Below are positions 48,854-58,607 of a stretch of DNA of 64,000 bases, one piece after another. This DNA is from Pseudomonas sp. PA15(2017) (GTDB lineage Bacteria > Pseudomonadota > Gammaproteobacteria > Pseudomonadales > Pseudomonadaceae), in NCBI RefSeq assembly GCF_001945395.1, contig NZ_MSXV01000020.1, positions 62,001-126,000 on the forward strand, in the 5' to 3' direction. The position numbers were made by a program, and so were the translations under genes. Position 1 is the stretch's first letter. Each line of letters begins with the position of its first letter. The notes under the pieces were generated by a model, which did no database searches, was not told where the DNA came from, and saw nothing but the letters and a program-made list of their open reading frames with translations.

Positions 48854-49566
48854 TGCTCGACTGGCACGGCGCCTGGATGGCCGTCACCCATCATCCGCTA
48901 TTTGGCGCGGGCGTCACCCTGGGCGCCTATCAGTTGGCGATTGCCGTTTACGAGAAGACTCGCCTGGTATTTCTGCAGCCGGTGCTGGTGTCCACCATGC
49001 TGGTGATCGCCATTCTGCTGCTGTGCGGCCTGACCTTTGCCGAATACCAGACCAGCGCCGATGCGTTGACCACTTTCCTCGGCCCCGCCACCGTGGCACT
49101 GGCGGTGCCACTGTATCTCAACCTGCGGCGCATCCGTCAGGTGTTCTGGCCCACGGTGCTCACTCTGCTGGTTGCGGGCGTGGTCGCCACCGTGCTCGGT
49201 GTCGCCCTGGCCTGGTTGCTGGGCGCCGAGCACAACATGCTGATGAGCATGGCACCCAAGTCCGTCACCTCGCCGATCGCCATGCTGGTGGCCAGCCAGA
49301 TCGGTGGCCTGGCGGCACTGGCCGCGGTATTCGTGATGATCACCGGGGTGCTGGGCGCGATCATCGGGCCGTCGTTGCTGCGCCTGTGCGGTGTGCGCAA
49401 TCATGCCGCCATGGGCATGGCGTTGGGCATGACCGCCCACGCGGTCGGTACCTCCCGGGCCATGCAGGAGAGCGAGGAGTGCGGCGCCTTCGCCGCGCTG
49501 GCCATGAGCCTGATGGGCGTGTTCACGGCGATCCTGCTGCCGCTTGCCATCGTCTTCCTGAATTGA
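48850..49566 (+). CDS. lrgB: LrgB/CidB-family membrane protein
   Basis: The 238-residue protein has about seven membrane segments and the LrgB signature region SMAPKSVTSPIAMLVASQIG. It pairs with LrgA; the family regulates or transports at the inner membrane. The next gene starts nine bases after its stop. Confidence 0.9.
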   Translation: MMLDWHGAWMAVTHHPLFGAGVTLGAYQLAIAVYEKTRLVFLQPVLVSTMLVIAILLLCGLTFAEYQTSADALTTFLGPATVALAVPLYLNLRRIRQVFWPTVLTLLVAGVVATVLGVALAWLLGAEHNMLMSMAPKSVTSPIAMLVASQIGGLAALAAVFVMITGVLGAIIGPSLLRLCGVRNHAAMGMALGMTAHAVGTSRAMQESEECGAFAALAMSLMGVFTAILLPLAIVFLN

Positions 49567-49574
49567 GAGTTGCA

Positions 49575-50168
49575 ATGACCTTACCTCTGTTTCCGCTGCA
49601 CACCGTCCTGTTTCCCGGCTGCACGCTGGACCTGCAGATCTTCGAGGCGCGCTATCTGGACATGATCAGCCGCTGCATGAAGCAGGGCGAAGGCTTTGGC
49701 GTGGTGTGCATCGTCGAAGGCGGCGAGGTCGGTGAAGCCGCCGAGCGCGTCGCGCAGATCGGCTGCGAAGCGCGAATCACTGATTTTCAGCAGCGTCCCA
49801 ACGGCCTGCTGGGCATTCGTGTGCAAGGCGGGCGCCGCTTTAGGGTCAAACAGGCCCAGGTGCTGCCGGACAAGCTGACCCTGGCTCAGGTCGAGTGGCT
49901 GGACGAGCAGCCCGAGCTGCCACTGAGCGAGGCCCAGGCTGATTTGCTGGCGCTGCTCGGCGCTCTGGCCGAGCATCCGATGGTCGCCAGCCTGGACATG
50001 GGCGGCGGCGCCGACAGCCAGGCCGATCTGGCCGACAAGCTCGGCTATCTATTGCCGTTCAGCGCCGAGCAGAAGGTCGCCTTGCTGGCCGAGCCCGATG
50101 CCACCCAGCGCCTGGAGATGCTCCAGGCCTGGGTGGAAGAGCTGCAGGGCGATGGCGCCGCTCAGTAA
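49575..50168 (+). CDS. LON substrate-binding-domain protein
   Basis: ATG 49575 (MTLPLFPLHTVLFPGCTLDL) gives 197 residues. A frame open upstream across lrgB is a shadow. The protein is a stand-alone LON N-terminal domain without the AAA+ or protease parts. Such proteins occur widely in proteobacteria with unknown targets. It lies nine bases after lrgB and its last seven bases overlap the convergent DedA-PAP2 gene. Confidence 0.87.
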   Translation: MTLPLFPLHTVLFPGCTLDLQIFEARYLDMISRCMKQGEGFGVVCIVEGGEVGEAAERVAQIGCEARITDFQQRPNGLLGIRVQGGRRFRVKQAQVLPDKLTLAQVEWLDEQPELPLSEAQADLLALLGALAEHPMVASLDMGGGADSQADLADKLGYLLPFSAEQKVALLAEPDATQRLEMLQAWVEELQGDGAAQ

Positions 50169-51478
50169 CGATAGATTTCCACGCCTTCGGACATACGCAG
50201 CAGCGCCATGCTCGTCAGCAGCAGCGCGCAGCCCGGCACGATCATCCACCAGACCCTGGCCGGCAACGGCGGCAGCGAGGCGAAGCGCTGCATCAGCGCC
50301 AGGCTCAGTGCGCACAGGCTGCTGGCCAACAGGGCGCCGGCAATGATATCGCTCGGCCAGTGCACACCCAGGTAGACGCGCGACAGGGCGATGAACAGCG
50401 CTGGCAGGCAGGCCAGCAGTATCCAGGTCAGGCGCAGGCGTGCCGGCTGGCCACGGCCGGCCAGGATGGCGACGGTGAGGAAGAATGCAAAAGCCGCCGA
50501 ACTGTGCCCGCTGGGGAAGCTGTAGGTATGCAGCGGCTCGAGCAGCACTTCGGGGCGCGCGCGCTCGAAGAAGTTCTTCAGCATGCCGTTGGCCAGCGCA
50601 GTGCTGAGCATGGCACCGCCGGCGAACAGCAGCGCCTGCCATTTGCGGGTGATCAGCAGCAGGATGCACAGCAGCGTGGCGACCGCCAGTTGCACGTCGA
50701 AGTCGCCGAAGTGGGTGATCATCACGGCGATGTGGTCGAAGCGCGGGTTGCGTTGCTCCTGGATCAGCGCCATCAGGCCCTGGTCGAGGGCGATCAGATG
50801 TGGCCAGCCGATGAACAGGGCGACCAGCAGGAGGGTGCCCAGGCCGGCGGCGATCAGGCTGGCCTGGCGCTGTTCGCGCAGGCTGCTCTGGACTGTCAGC
50901 ACCAGCAGCAGTGCCAGGCCGCCGGCCACCACCGCGGCCTGGGGCCAGAAACCTTCCGGCAACGGCAGGCGCAAGGCGGCGCCAGCGGCCCACCCCGGCA
51001 GCAGGTAGGCGACCGACCAGCCGGCGGCGGCGAGCATGCTGACGGCGATGAAACGGCCGAGCGGCATGCTCAGCATGCCGGCGACCATCGGCAGCATCGG
51101 GCGCAGCGGGCCGATGTAACGGCCCAGCAGCAGGCTGGCGACGCCATAGCGTTCGAAGTAGGTCTCCGCGCCGTTCAGCCACTGCGGGTGGCTGCGCAGG
51201 CCCGGCAAGCGACGGATGTCCTGGTGGAAGTAGCGCCCCAGCGCGTAGGAGATGGCATCGCCGAGCAGGCCACCGAAGTAGGCCAGCGCCAGGGTTTCCC
51301 ACAGGCTCAGGGCGCCGTTGCCGGCCATCACGCCGACGGCGAATAGCAGCACGGTACCGGGGACGATGATGCCGGCGATGGCCAGGCATTCAATGCAGGC
51401 GATCACGAAGATCGCCATGCCCAGCCATTGCGGGTTGGCCGCCAGCCAGGTAGTCAGACTATCGAGCCATTGGCCCAT
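50162..51478 (-). CDS. DedA / PAP2 phosphatase fusion protein
   Basis: The 438-residue membrane protein joins two domains. Residues about 1-200 are a DedA (VTT) domain with FGGLLGDAISYALGRYF and LLGRYIGPLRPMLPMVAGM. Residues about 215-438 are a PAP2-type phosphatase with the three motifs KNFFERARP, PSGHS and SRVYLGVHWPSD. DedA proteins help lipid-carrier recycling and PAP2 enzymes dephosphorylate lipids such as undecaprenyl diphosphate; together they suggest undecaprenyl-phosphate recycling. All PAP2 catalytic residues are present. Confidence 0.9.
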   Translation of the reverse strand: MGQWLDSLTTWLAANPQWLGMAIFVIACIECLAIAGIIVPGTVLLFAVGVMAGNGALSLWETLALAYFGGLLGDAISYALGRYFHQDIRRLPGLRSHPQWLNGAETYFERYGVASLLLGRYIGPLRPMLPMVAGMLSMPLGRFIAVSMLAAAGWSVAYLLPGWAAGAALRLPLPEGFWPQAAVVAGGLALLLVLTVQSSLREQRQASLIAAGLGTLLLVALFIGWPHLIALDQGLMALIQEQRNPRFDHIAVMITHFGDFDVQLAVATLLCILLLITRKWQALLFAGGAMLSTALANGMLKNFFERARPEVLLEPLHTYSFPSGHSSAAFAFFLTVAILAGRGQPARLRLTWILLACLPALFIALSRVYLGVHWPSDIIAGALLASSLCALSLALMQRFASLPPLPARVWWMIVPGCALLLTSMALLRMSEGVEIYRY

Positions 51479-51682
51479 GGATGGACACCTTCATAGAGGA
51501 GAAATCGAGGCTTCGACCTGCCCAGCTGAAAAGCGGTTCCTTTGGCGGGCGAACGCGATCAGGCGGCGACAGCGGCCGATCATAGCAACGCGCCGGGCGA
51601 TTGAAAGGGCGTTCAAACGTGCGGTTACAAGCCGTTGATGACCATCTGCCAGGCGCCGCTGTGCGCGGGGCGGCATGACCGC

Positions 51683-51688
51683 TATAAT
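51683..51688 (+). promoter_or_regulatory. Possible -10 box of proA
   Basis: A perfect TATAAT lies 35 bases before the proA ATG. No good -35 is visible at 17 bases. Confidence 0.4.
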
Positions 51689-51722
51689 CAGCAACTTTTT
51701 CCAACTGCCGACCTGAGTTGCC

Positions 51723-52988
51723 ATGACCGAGTCCGTGCTTGACTACATGACCCGCCTGGGCCGCGCCGCCCGCCAGGCTTCGCGCGTGCTCGCGCGGGCC
51801 AGCACCGCGCAGAAGAACCAGGCCCTGCACGCCGCCGCCGCTGCCCTCGACGCGGCACGTGACGAGCTGACCGCCGCCAATGAACAGGACCTGGCCGCCG
51901 CCCGCGCCAGTGGCCTGGAGCCGGCCATGGTCGACCGTCTGGCCCTGACTCCGAAGGTCATCGACAGCATGATCGAAGGCCTGCGTCAGGTCGCCACGCT
52001 GCCCGACCCGATCGGCGAGATCCAGGGCATGCGCTACCTGCCATCCGGCATCCAGGTCGGCAAGATGCGCGTACCGTTGGGGGTGATTGGCATCATCTAC
52101 GAGTCGCGGCCCAACGTGACCATCGATGCCGCCAGCCTGTGTCTGAAGTCCGGCAACGCCACCATCCTGCGTGGCGGCTCGGAAGCGATTCATTCCAATC
52201 AGGCCATCGCTCGCTGCATCCAGGCCGGCCTGGCCGAGGCCGGTCTGCCGGCCAGCGCGGTGCAGGTGGTGGAAACCACTGATCGTGCTGCCGTGGGCGC
52301 GCTGATCACCATGCCCGAATTCGTCGATGTCATCGTGCCGCGCGGCGGCAAGGGCCTGATCGAGCGGATCAGCCGTGACGCCAAGGTGCCGGTGATCAAG
52401 CATCTCGACGGCGTTTGCCACGTTTACGTGGATATCGCCGCCGATCTCGACAAGGCCATCCGCGTTTGCGACAACGCGAAAACCCAGCGCTACTCGCCAT
52501 GCAATGCCATGGAAACCCTGCTGGTGCACGCCGACATCGCCGGCCGTGTGCTGCCGCCGCTGGCCGCCATCTACCGCGACAAGGGCGTCGAGCTGCGCGG
52601 CGACGCGCAGACCCGTGCGCTGCTCGGTGATGACATGCAGGAGGCCAGCGAAGACGACTGGTACGCCGAGTACAATGCGCCGATCCTGGCGATCCGCGTG
52701 GTCGACTCGCTGGACGCCGCCATCGAGCACATCAACACCTACGGCTCGCAGCACACCGACGCGATCATCACCGAGAACTTCAGCGATGCGCGGCGTTTCC
52801 TCACCGAAGTGGATTCCAGCTCGGTGATGGTCAACGCCTCGACGCGCTTCGCCGATGGTTTCGAGTACGGCCTGGGCGCCGAGATCGGTATTTCCACCGA
52901 CAAGCTGCATGCCCGCGGCCCGGTCGGCCTGGAAGGGCTGACCAGCGAGAAATACGTGGTATTCGGCGACGGGCACGTGCGCACCTGA
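51723..52988 (+). CDS. proA: Glutamate-5-semialdehyde dehydrogenase ProA
   Basis: The 421-residue enzyme has the family length. The catalytic cysteine lies in [14 protein letters not shown], and [20 protein letters not shown] is a conserved segment. ProA reduces glutamyl-5-phosphate to the semialdehyde in proline synthesis. The nadD start overlaps its stop by one base (TGATG), so the genes are coupled. Confidence 0.97.
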   Translation: MTESVLDYMTRLGRAARQASRVLARASTAQKNQALHAAAAALDAARDELTAANEQDLAAARASGLEPAMVDRLALTPKVIDSMIEGLRQVATLPDPIGEIQGMRYLPSGIQVGKMRVPLGVIGIIYESRPNVTIDAASLCLKSGNATILRGGSEAIHSNQAIARCIQAGLAEAGLPASAVQVVETTDRAAVGALITMPEFVDVIVPRGGKGLIERISRDAKVPVIKHLDGVCHVYVDIAADLDKAIRVCDNAKTQRYSPCNAMETLLVHADIAGRVLPPLAAIYRDKGVELRGDAQTRALLGDDMQEASEDDWYAEYNAPILAIRVVDSLDAAIEHINTYGSQHTDAIITENFSDARRFLTEVDSSSVMVNASTRFADGFEYGLGAEIGISTDKLHARGPVGLEGLTSEKYVVFGDGHVRT

Positions 52989-53632
52989 TGGCCGATCCCA
53001 GGCGCATCGGCTTGCTCGGCGGTACGTTCGACCCGGTGCATATCGGCCACTTGCGCGGTGCACTGGAGGTGGCCGAGTTCATGGCGCTGGACGAGTTGCG
53101 GCTGATCCCCAGTGCGCGGCCGCCACACCGTGAAACCCCGCAGGTCGGGGCGCGGGACCGCCTGGCGATGGTCGAGCGGGCGGTGGCGGGGCTCTCGCCG
53201 CTGCAGGTGGATGATCGCGAACTCAAGCGCGACAAGCCGTCGTACAGCATCGACACCCTGGAGTCGCTGCGCGCTGAGCTGACCGCGGACGACCAGTTGT
53301 TTCTGATTCTGGGCTGGGATGCCTTTTGCGGTTTGCCAGCCTGGCACCGTTGGACCGAGCTGCTGCAGCACTGCCACATTCTGGTACTGCAGCGCCCGGA
53401 TGCCGACAGCGAAGCGAGCGAGCCACTGCGCGACCTGGTGGCCGCGCGCAACGTGGCAGACCCGCTGGCACTGCAAGGGCCGGCAGGACAGATTTCTTTC
53501 ATCTGGCAGACGCCCCTGGCGGTGTCTGCCACCCAGATTCGTTCGCTATTGGCGAACGGCCGCTCGGTGCGCTTCCTGGTGCCCGATGCGGTTCTGGCTT
53601 ATATCAACGCCCATGGACTGTACCGTGGGTGA
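52988..53632 (+). CDS. nadD: Nicotinate-nucleotide adenylyltransferase NadD
   Basis: The 214-residue protein has the nucleotidyltransferase motif [13 protein letters not shown] and the C-terminal VSATQIRS (equivalent to ISST(T)xIR). NadD makes nicotinate adenine dinucleotide, an essential NAD step. It overlaps proA by one base and is followed by rsfS, as in most gamma-proteobacteria. Confidence 0.96.
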   Translation: MADPRRIGLLGGTFDPVHIGHLRGALEVAEFMALDELRLIPSARPPHRETPQVGARDRLAMVERAVAGLSPLQVDDRELKRDKPSYSIDTLESLRAELTADDQLFLILGWDAFCGLPAWHRWTELLQHCHILVLQRPDADSEASEPLRDLVAARNVADPLALQGPAGQISFIWQTPLAVSATQIRSLLANGRSVRFLVPDAVLAYINAHGLYRG

Positions 53633-53659
53633 ATCGAACACGAGGCAAACGAGCACGTT

Positions 53660-54034
53660 ATGACGGACAAAACCATGCACAGTGAAGACCTGGTCAAAGT
53701 GGCCATCGCAGCACTGGAAGAAATCAAGGCCCAGGACATCACCACCATTGACGTGCGTGAGAAGACCAGCATCACCGACTACATGGTGATCGCCAGCGGC
53801 ACCTCCAGCCGTCACGTCAAGTCGCTGGTCGACAACGTGCTGGAAAAGACCAAGGAGCAGGGCGTGCGCCCGATCGGTAGCGAAGGCCTGGACAGCGGCG
53901 AGTGGGCGCTGCTCGACCTGGGCGACATCGTCGTTCACGTGATGCTGCCGACCACCCGCCAGTTCTACGACCTGGAGCGTCTGTGGCAGGGCGCCGAGCA
54001 GAGCCGTGCCCAGCAGGGCGGCGAGCGCGAGTAA
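53660..54034 (+). CDS. rsfS: Ribosomal silencing factor RsfS
   Basis: The 124-residue protein has the RsfS core [20 protein letters not shown]. It binds L14 of the large subunit and blocks joining with the small subunit in starvation. It lies between nadD and rlmH, the conserved context. An extra C-terminal tail of about ten residues ([10 protein letters not shown]) is charged. Confidence 0.95.
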   Translation: MTDKTMHSEDLVKVAIAALEEIKAQDITTIDVREKTSITDYMVIASGTSSRHVKSLVDNVLEKTKEQGVRPIGSEGLDSGEWALLDLGDIVVHVMLPTTRQFYDLERLWQGAEQSRAQQGGERE

Positions 54035-54043
54035 GGCGTTCCC

Positions 54044-54511
54044 GTGCGCATCAAACTGATCGCAGTCGGCTCGCGCATGCCGCGCTGGGTCGAGGACGGC
54101 TGGCAGGAATATGCCAAGCGCATGCCTTCCGAGCTGTCCCTGGAACTGGTGGAGATTCCCCTGACCACGCGCGGCAAGAATGCCGACGTGGCGCGGATGA
54201 TCCGCCAGGAAGGTGAGGCCATGCTGGCGAAGGTGCAGCCCGGGGAACGCATCGTCACCCTGGAAGTCGAAGGGCGACCTTGGAGCACCGAGCAACTGGC
54301 GGTCGAGCTGGACAAGTGGCGGCTGGACTCACGCACGGTCAATCTGATGGTCGGTGGCCCCGAGGGGCTGGCGCCGGATGTGATGGCGCGTAGCGAGCAG
54401 CGCTGGTCGCTGTCGCCGCTGACCTTGCCCCACCCGCTGGTACGGATACTGGTCGGCGAACAGATCTATCGTGCCTGGACGGTGTTGTCCGGTCACCCCT
54501 ATCACAAGTAG
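54044..54511 (+). CDS. rlmH: 23S rRNA pseudouridine-1915 N3-methyltransferase RlmH
   Basis: The 155-residue SPOUT methyltransferase starts with GTG at 54044. SAM-binding residues lie in [13 protein letters not shown], and the C-terminal [20 protein letters not shown] is typical. RlmH methylates pseudouridine 1915 in helix 69. It lies nine bases after rsfS. Confidence 0.96.
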   Translation: MRIKLIAVGSRMPRWVEDGWQEYAKRMPSELSLELVEIPLTTRGKNADVARMIRQEGEAMLAKVQPGERIVTLEVEGRPWSTEQLAVELDKWRLDSRTVNLMVGGPEGLAPDVMARSEQRWSLSPLTLPHPLVRILVGEQIYRAWTVLSGHPYHK

Positions 54512-54523
54512 TCAGCAGTCCCG

Positions 54524-56428
54524 ATGCCCCAGCCGATCCGCCTAAAAGATCACGAGAAGGACGCGCGCCTGATTCGCAAGCGCGCGCTGGTCGGTGGCGC
54601 AGTATTCCTGGTGCTGACCCTGGTGCTGATCGCCCGCATGTATTACCTGCAGGTGATTCAGTACGAGTACCACTCCACTCTGGCGGAAAACAACCGCATC
54701 CACGTGCAGCCGATTCCGCCCAACCGCGGGCTGATCTACGACCGCAACGGCGTGATCATCGCCGACAACCGGCCCAGCTTCAGCCTGACCCTGACCCGCG
54801 AGCGCGCCGGTGACTGGGAAAAGGTGCTGGACGTGATCGTCGAGGTGCTGGAACTTCCCCCGGATGATCGCGAATTGTTCGAGCGCCGCGTCAGGCAGGG
54901 GCGGCGACCGTTCGAGCCGGTACCGGTGCTGTTCGAACTCAGCGAGGAGCAGATCGCCCGGCTGGCGGTTAACCAGTTTCGTCTGCCCGGCGTCGAGGTG
55001 GTCGCACAGCTGGTGCGCCATTACCCGCAGCGCGAGCATTTTGCCCATTCGGTCGGCTACGTCGGGCGTATCAACGAGAAGGAACTCAAGGAACTCGACC
55101 CGGTGGAGTACAGCGGTACCCACCATATCGGCAAGACCGGCATCGAGCGGTTCTACGAAAATGAATTGCACGGCAAGGTCGGCTACGAAGAGGTCGAGAC
55201 CAATGCCCGCGGCCGTGTGCTACGCGTGCTCAATCGCACCGACCCATTGCCCGGCCGGGACGTGGTGCTGACCCTTGACGTGCATCTGCAGGAAGTCGCC
55301 GAGAACGCCCTGGGCGGACGGCGTGGCGCGGTGGTGGCGATCCAGCCGCAGACCGGTGAGGTGCTGGCGATGGTCAGCCAGCCGAGCTTCGACCCCAACC
55401 CCTTCGTCACCGGCATCAGCTTCAAGGCGTACGGCGAGCTGCGTGACTCCATCGACCGGCCGCTCTACAACCGTGTGTTGCGCGGCCTGTATCCGCCGGG
55501 CTCGACCATCAAGCCGATGGTGGCGGTCGCCGGCCTCGACGCTGGGGTGGTGACGGCCAGCTCGCGGGTGTTCGATCCCGGCTTCTATCAGTTGCCCAAC
55601 AACAGCCACAAATACCGCAACTGGAACCGTACCGGCGATGGCTGGGTAGATCTGAACATGGCGATCATGCGTTCCAACGACACCTACTTCTACGATCTGG
55701 CCCACAAGATGGGTATCGATCGCCTGCACGACTACATGACCCGTTTCGGCATCGGCCAGCGCGTGTCCCTGGACATGTTCGAGGAAACCGCCGGCCTGAT
55801 GCCGTCGCGGGACTGGAAGCGCGCCCGCTATCGCCAGCCCTGGTACCCCGGCGAAACGCTGATCCTCGGCATCGGCCAGGGCTACATGCAGGCCACGCCG
55901 CTGCAACTGGCCCAGGCCACGGCACTGGTGGCCACTAAAGGCAAGTGGATTCGCCCGCACCTGGCGAGAACCATCGACGGCAGCCTGCCCCATGACCCCA
56001 ATCCGATGCCGGACATCGTGTTGCGCGACCCCAAATACTGGGATTACGCCCGCGAAGGTATGGAGTCGGTGATGCACGGTGCCCGTGGTACCGCGCGCAA
56101 GGTCGGTGATGCCGCCGCTTATCGCATCGCCGGCAAGAGCGGTACCGCCCAGGTCGTGGCGATCAAGCAGGGCGAGAAGTACGACCGCAGCAAGGTGCAG
56201 GAGCGTCATCGTGACCACGCACTGTTCGTCGGTTTCGCGCCGGCGGACAATCCACAGATCGTGGTCGCGGTGATGGTCGAAAACGGTGAGTCCGGCTCCG
56301 GCGTCGGTGCGCCAGTGGTCAAGCAGGTGATGGATGCCTGGTTGCTCGATGAGAACGGCCAGCTCAAGGCCGAATACGTCAAGCCCGGTGCCACGGCGCC
56401 GCTCAATGCAAAGGTGAAGCACCCATGA
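54524..56428 (+). CDS. mrdA: Penicillin-binding protein 2 (MrdA)
   Basis: The 634-residue class B PBP has an N-terminal membrane anchor (about residues 20-40), a pedestal domain, and a transpeptidase domain with SxxK in PGSTIKPM, SxN in MRSNDTYFY and KSGTAQV. It crosslinks peptidoglycan during cell elongation. The start of rodA overlaps its stop by four bases (ATGA). Confidence 0.97.
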   Translation: MPQPIRLKDHEKDARLIRKRALVGGAVFLVLTLVLIARMYYLQVIQYEYHSTLAENNRIHVQPIPPNRGLIYDRNGVIIADNRPSFSLTLTRERAGDWEKVLDVIVEVLELPPDDRELFERRVRQGRRPFEPVPVLFELSEEQIARLAVNQFRLPGVEVVAQLVRHYPQREHFAHSVGYVGRINEKELKELDPVEYSGTHHIGKTGIERFYENELHGKVGYEEVETNARGRVLRVLNRTDPLPGRDVVLTLDVHLQEVAENALGGRRGAVVAIQPQTGEVLAMVSQPSFDPNPFVTGISFKAYGELRDSIDRPLYNRVLRGLYPPGSTIKPMVAVAGLDAGVVTASSRVFDPGFYQLPNNSHKYRNWNRTGDGWVDLNMAIMRSNDTYFYDLAHKMGIDRLHDYMTRFGIGQRVSLDMFEETAGLMPSRDWKRARYRQPWYPGETLILGIGQGYMQATPLQLAQATALVATKGKWIRPHLARTIDGSLPHDPNPMPDIVLRDPKYWDYAREGMESVMHGARGTARKVGDAAAYRIAGKSGTAQVVAIKQGEKYDRSKVQERHRDHALFVGFAPADNPQIVVAVMVENGESGSGVGAPVVKQVMDAWLLDENGQLKAEYVKPGATAPLNAKVKHP

Positions 56429-57576
56429 GCCTGACCGGCAGCTTCGACCGCACACTATCCAGCGACGATGTCCTGCGCCGCCGCTCCAGCCTGCTGCAGC
56501 GCCTGCATATCGACGGCATCCTGCTGTTGCTGCTGCTGTTGCTCGCTACCGGCAGCCTGTTCGTTCTCTACTCGGCCAGTGGCAAGAACGTCGACTTGCT
56601 GATGAAGCAGGCCTCATCCTTTGGTATCGGTCTGGTGGCGATGGTGGTCATCGCTCAGTTCGAGCCACGCTTCATGGCCCGCTGGGTGCCATTGGGCTAC
56701 CTGTGCGGTGTCGGCCTGCTGGTGGTGGTGGACGTCATGGGCCACAACGCCATGGGCGCCACCCGCTGGATCAACATCCCCGGGGTTATCCGCTTCCAGC
56801 CTTCGGAATTCATGAAGATCCTGATGCCCGCGACCATGGCCTGGTACCTGTCCAAGCGCACGCTACCGCCGAGCCTCAAGCACGTGTCGGTGAGCCTCGG
56901 GTTGATCGTCACGCCATTCGTGCTGATTCTGCTGCAGCCGGATCTGGGCACCTCGCTGCTGATCCTCGCTTCCGGCGCCTTCGTGCTGTTCATGGCCGGC
57001 CTGCAGTGGCGCTGGATCGCCGGCGCCGTGGCGGCGGTGGCACCGATTGCCGTGGCCATGTGGTTCTTCGTCATGCACGATTACCAGAAGCGCCGGGTGC
57101 TGACGTTCATCAACCCGGAAAGCGATCCGCTGGGCGCCGGCTGGAACATCATCCAGTCCAAGGCTGCGATCGGCTCGGGCGGCGTGTTTGGCAAGGGCTG
57201 GCTGCTCGGCACCCAGTCGCACCTGGACTTTTTGCCGGAAAGCCACACGGACTTTATCATTGCCGTTCTGGCCGAAGAATTCGGCCTGATTGGTGTCTGT
57301 CTGTTGCTGCTCTTATACATTCTGTTGATTGCACGCGGTCTGGTGATTACCGTGCAAGCGCAGACGCTGTTCGGTAAGCTGCTTGCCGGCGGTTTGACCA
57401 TGACCTTCTTCGTTTATGTGTTCATCAATATCGGCATGGTCAGCGGGTTGTTGCCGGTAGTGGGAGTGCCGCTGCCGTTCATCAGTTATGGCGGCACGTC
57501 ATTGATTACGTTGTTGTCGAGTTTCGGAATCCTGATGTCCATCCACACGCACCGTAAGTGGATCGCTCAGGCTTGA
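56425..57576 (+). CDS. rodA: Rod shape-determining peptidoglycan polymerase RodA
   Basis: The 383-residue SEDS protein has about ten membrane helices. Typical segments are RWINIPGVIRFQPSEFMKI, ILLQPDLGTSLLI and VVGVPLPFISYGGTSLI. RodA is a glycosyltransferase that works with PBP2 in lateral wall growth. It overlaps mrdA by four bases. Confidence 0.97.
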   Translation: MSLTGSFDRTLSSDDVLRRRSSLLQRLHIDGILLLLLLLLATGSLFVLYSASGKNVDLLMKQASSFGIGLVAMVVIAQFEPRFMARWVPLGYLCGVGLLVVVDVMGHNAMGATRWINIPGVIRFQPSEFMKILMPATMAWYLSKRTLPPSLKHVSVSLGLIVTPFVLILLQPDLGTSLLILASGAFVLFMAGLQWRWIAGAVAAVAPIAVAMWFFVMHDYQKRRVLTFINPESDPLGAGWNIIQSKAAIGSGGVFGKGWLLGTQSHLDFLPESHTDFIIAVLAEEFGLIGVCLLLLLYILLIARGLVITVQAQTLFGKLLAGGLTMTFFVYVFINIGMVSGLLPVVGVPLPFISYGGTSLITLLSSFGILMSIHTHRKWIAQA

Positions 57577-57584
57577 TTGGGGTT

Positions 57585-58607
57585 ATGAATTCAATGCAGA
57601 TTCTGCGTGGCTGGGCCGCACGACATGCACAATGGCTGGCGGTCGCCGGCCTGCTCGGAGCGCCGCAGGCGATGGCTGCCGGGGAATACACGAACTCGCC
57701 GCAGGTCGGCGAGTTCATCACCGAAATGACCCGCGACTACGGCTTTGCCAGCGAGCAGCTGAGTACGCTGTTCGCCGGCGTCGAACGCAAACAGGCCATC
57801 CTCGATGCCATCTCGCGACCTGCCGAGCGGGTCAAGCCATGGAAGGAATACCGGCCGATCTTCATCACCGACGCGCGCATCAACAAAGGCGTGGCGTTCT
57901 GGAACGAGCACGCCGAAGCCCTGGCGCGTGCCGAGAAGGAATACGGCGTACCGGCCGAAATCATCGTCGCGATCATTGGCGTGGAAACCTCTTACGGTGG
58001 CAACACCGGCAGCTACCGGGTGATCGATGCCCTGTCGACCCTGGCCTTCGATTACCCGCCACGCGCGCCGTTCTTTCGCAAGGAGCTGCGTGAGTTCCTC
58101 ATGCTGACCCGTGAGGAACAGGTCGACCCGGCAAGCCTGAAGGGCTCCTACGCCGGTGCCATGGGCCTGCCGCAATTCATGCCAAGCAGCTTCCGCGCCT
58201 ACGCCGTGGATTTCGACGGCGACGGCCACATCAATATCTGGAGCGACCCGACCGACGCCATCGGCAGCGTGGCCAGCTACTTCAAACGTCACAACTGGCA
58301 GCCCGGGCAGCCGGTGGCCAGCCTGGCGAGCGTCAAGGGCGAGCAGGTCGATCAGGGCCTGAGCGCCGGCCTGGATCCCGAGAAGACCGTAGGCGAGCTG
58401 CGTGCCCTGGGCTGGTCGAGCAACGACGTGCTGGCCGACGACCTGCCGGTGACCGCGTTTCGTCTCGACGGCGCCGAAGGCCCCGAGTACTGGCTGGGCC
58501 AGCCGAATTTCTTCGTGATCACCCGCTACAACCGCAGCGTGATGTACGCCATGGCGGTCAATCAGCTGTCCGAGTTGCTGGTTCAGGCCCGAGGTGCCAA
58601 TCAATGA
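57585..58607 (+). CDS. mltB: Lytic murein transglycosylase B
   Basis: I start at ATG 57585, giving about 340 residues; ATG 57594 is also possible. A signal peptide ends about at QAMAA. The catalytic Glu is in IVAIIGVETSYGG, followed by GAMGLPQFMPSSFR. The enzyme cuts glycan strands with formation of 1,6-anhydro ends. There is no lipobox, so this is the soluble form (SltB-like). It lies nine bases after rodA and four bases overlap rlpA. Confidence 0.92.
   Translation: MNSMQILRGWAARHAQWLAVAGLLGAPQAMAAGEYTNSPQVGEFITEMTRDYGFASEQLSTLFAGVERKQAILDAISRPAERVKPWKEYRPIFITDARINKGVAFWNEHAEALARAEKEYGVPAEIIVAIIGVETSYGGNTGSYRVIDALSTLAFDYPPRAPFFRKELREFLMLTREEQVDPASLKGSYAGAMGLPQFMPSSFRAYAVDFDGDGHINIWSDPTDAIGSVASYFKRHNWQPGQPVASLASVKGEQVDQGLSAGLDPEKTVGELRALGWSSNDVLADDLPVTAFRLDGAEGPEYWLGQPNFFVITRYNRSVMYAMAVNQLSELLVQARGANQ

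Noticed and set aside
49023..49574. Upstream extension of the LON-domain protein over lrgB
   Set aside because: It is an alternative frame of lrgB; the domain begins at 49575.
51459..53063. 534-residue frame opposite proA
   Set aside because: It is a shadow of ProA with low-complexity composition and no recognisable motif.
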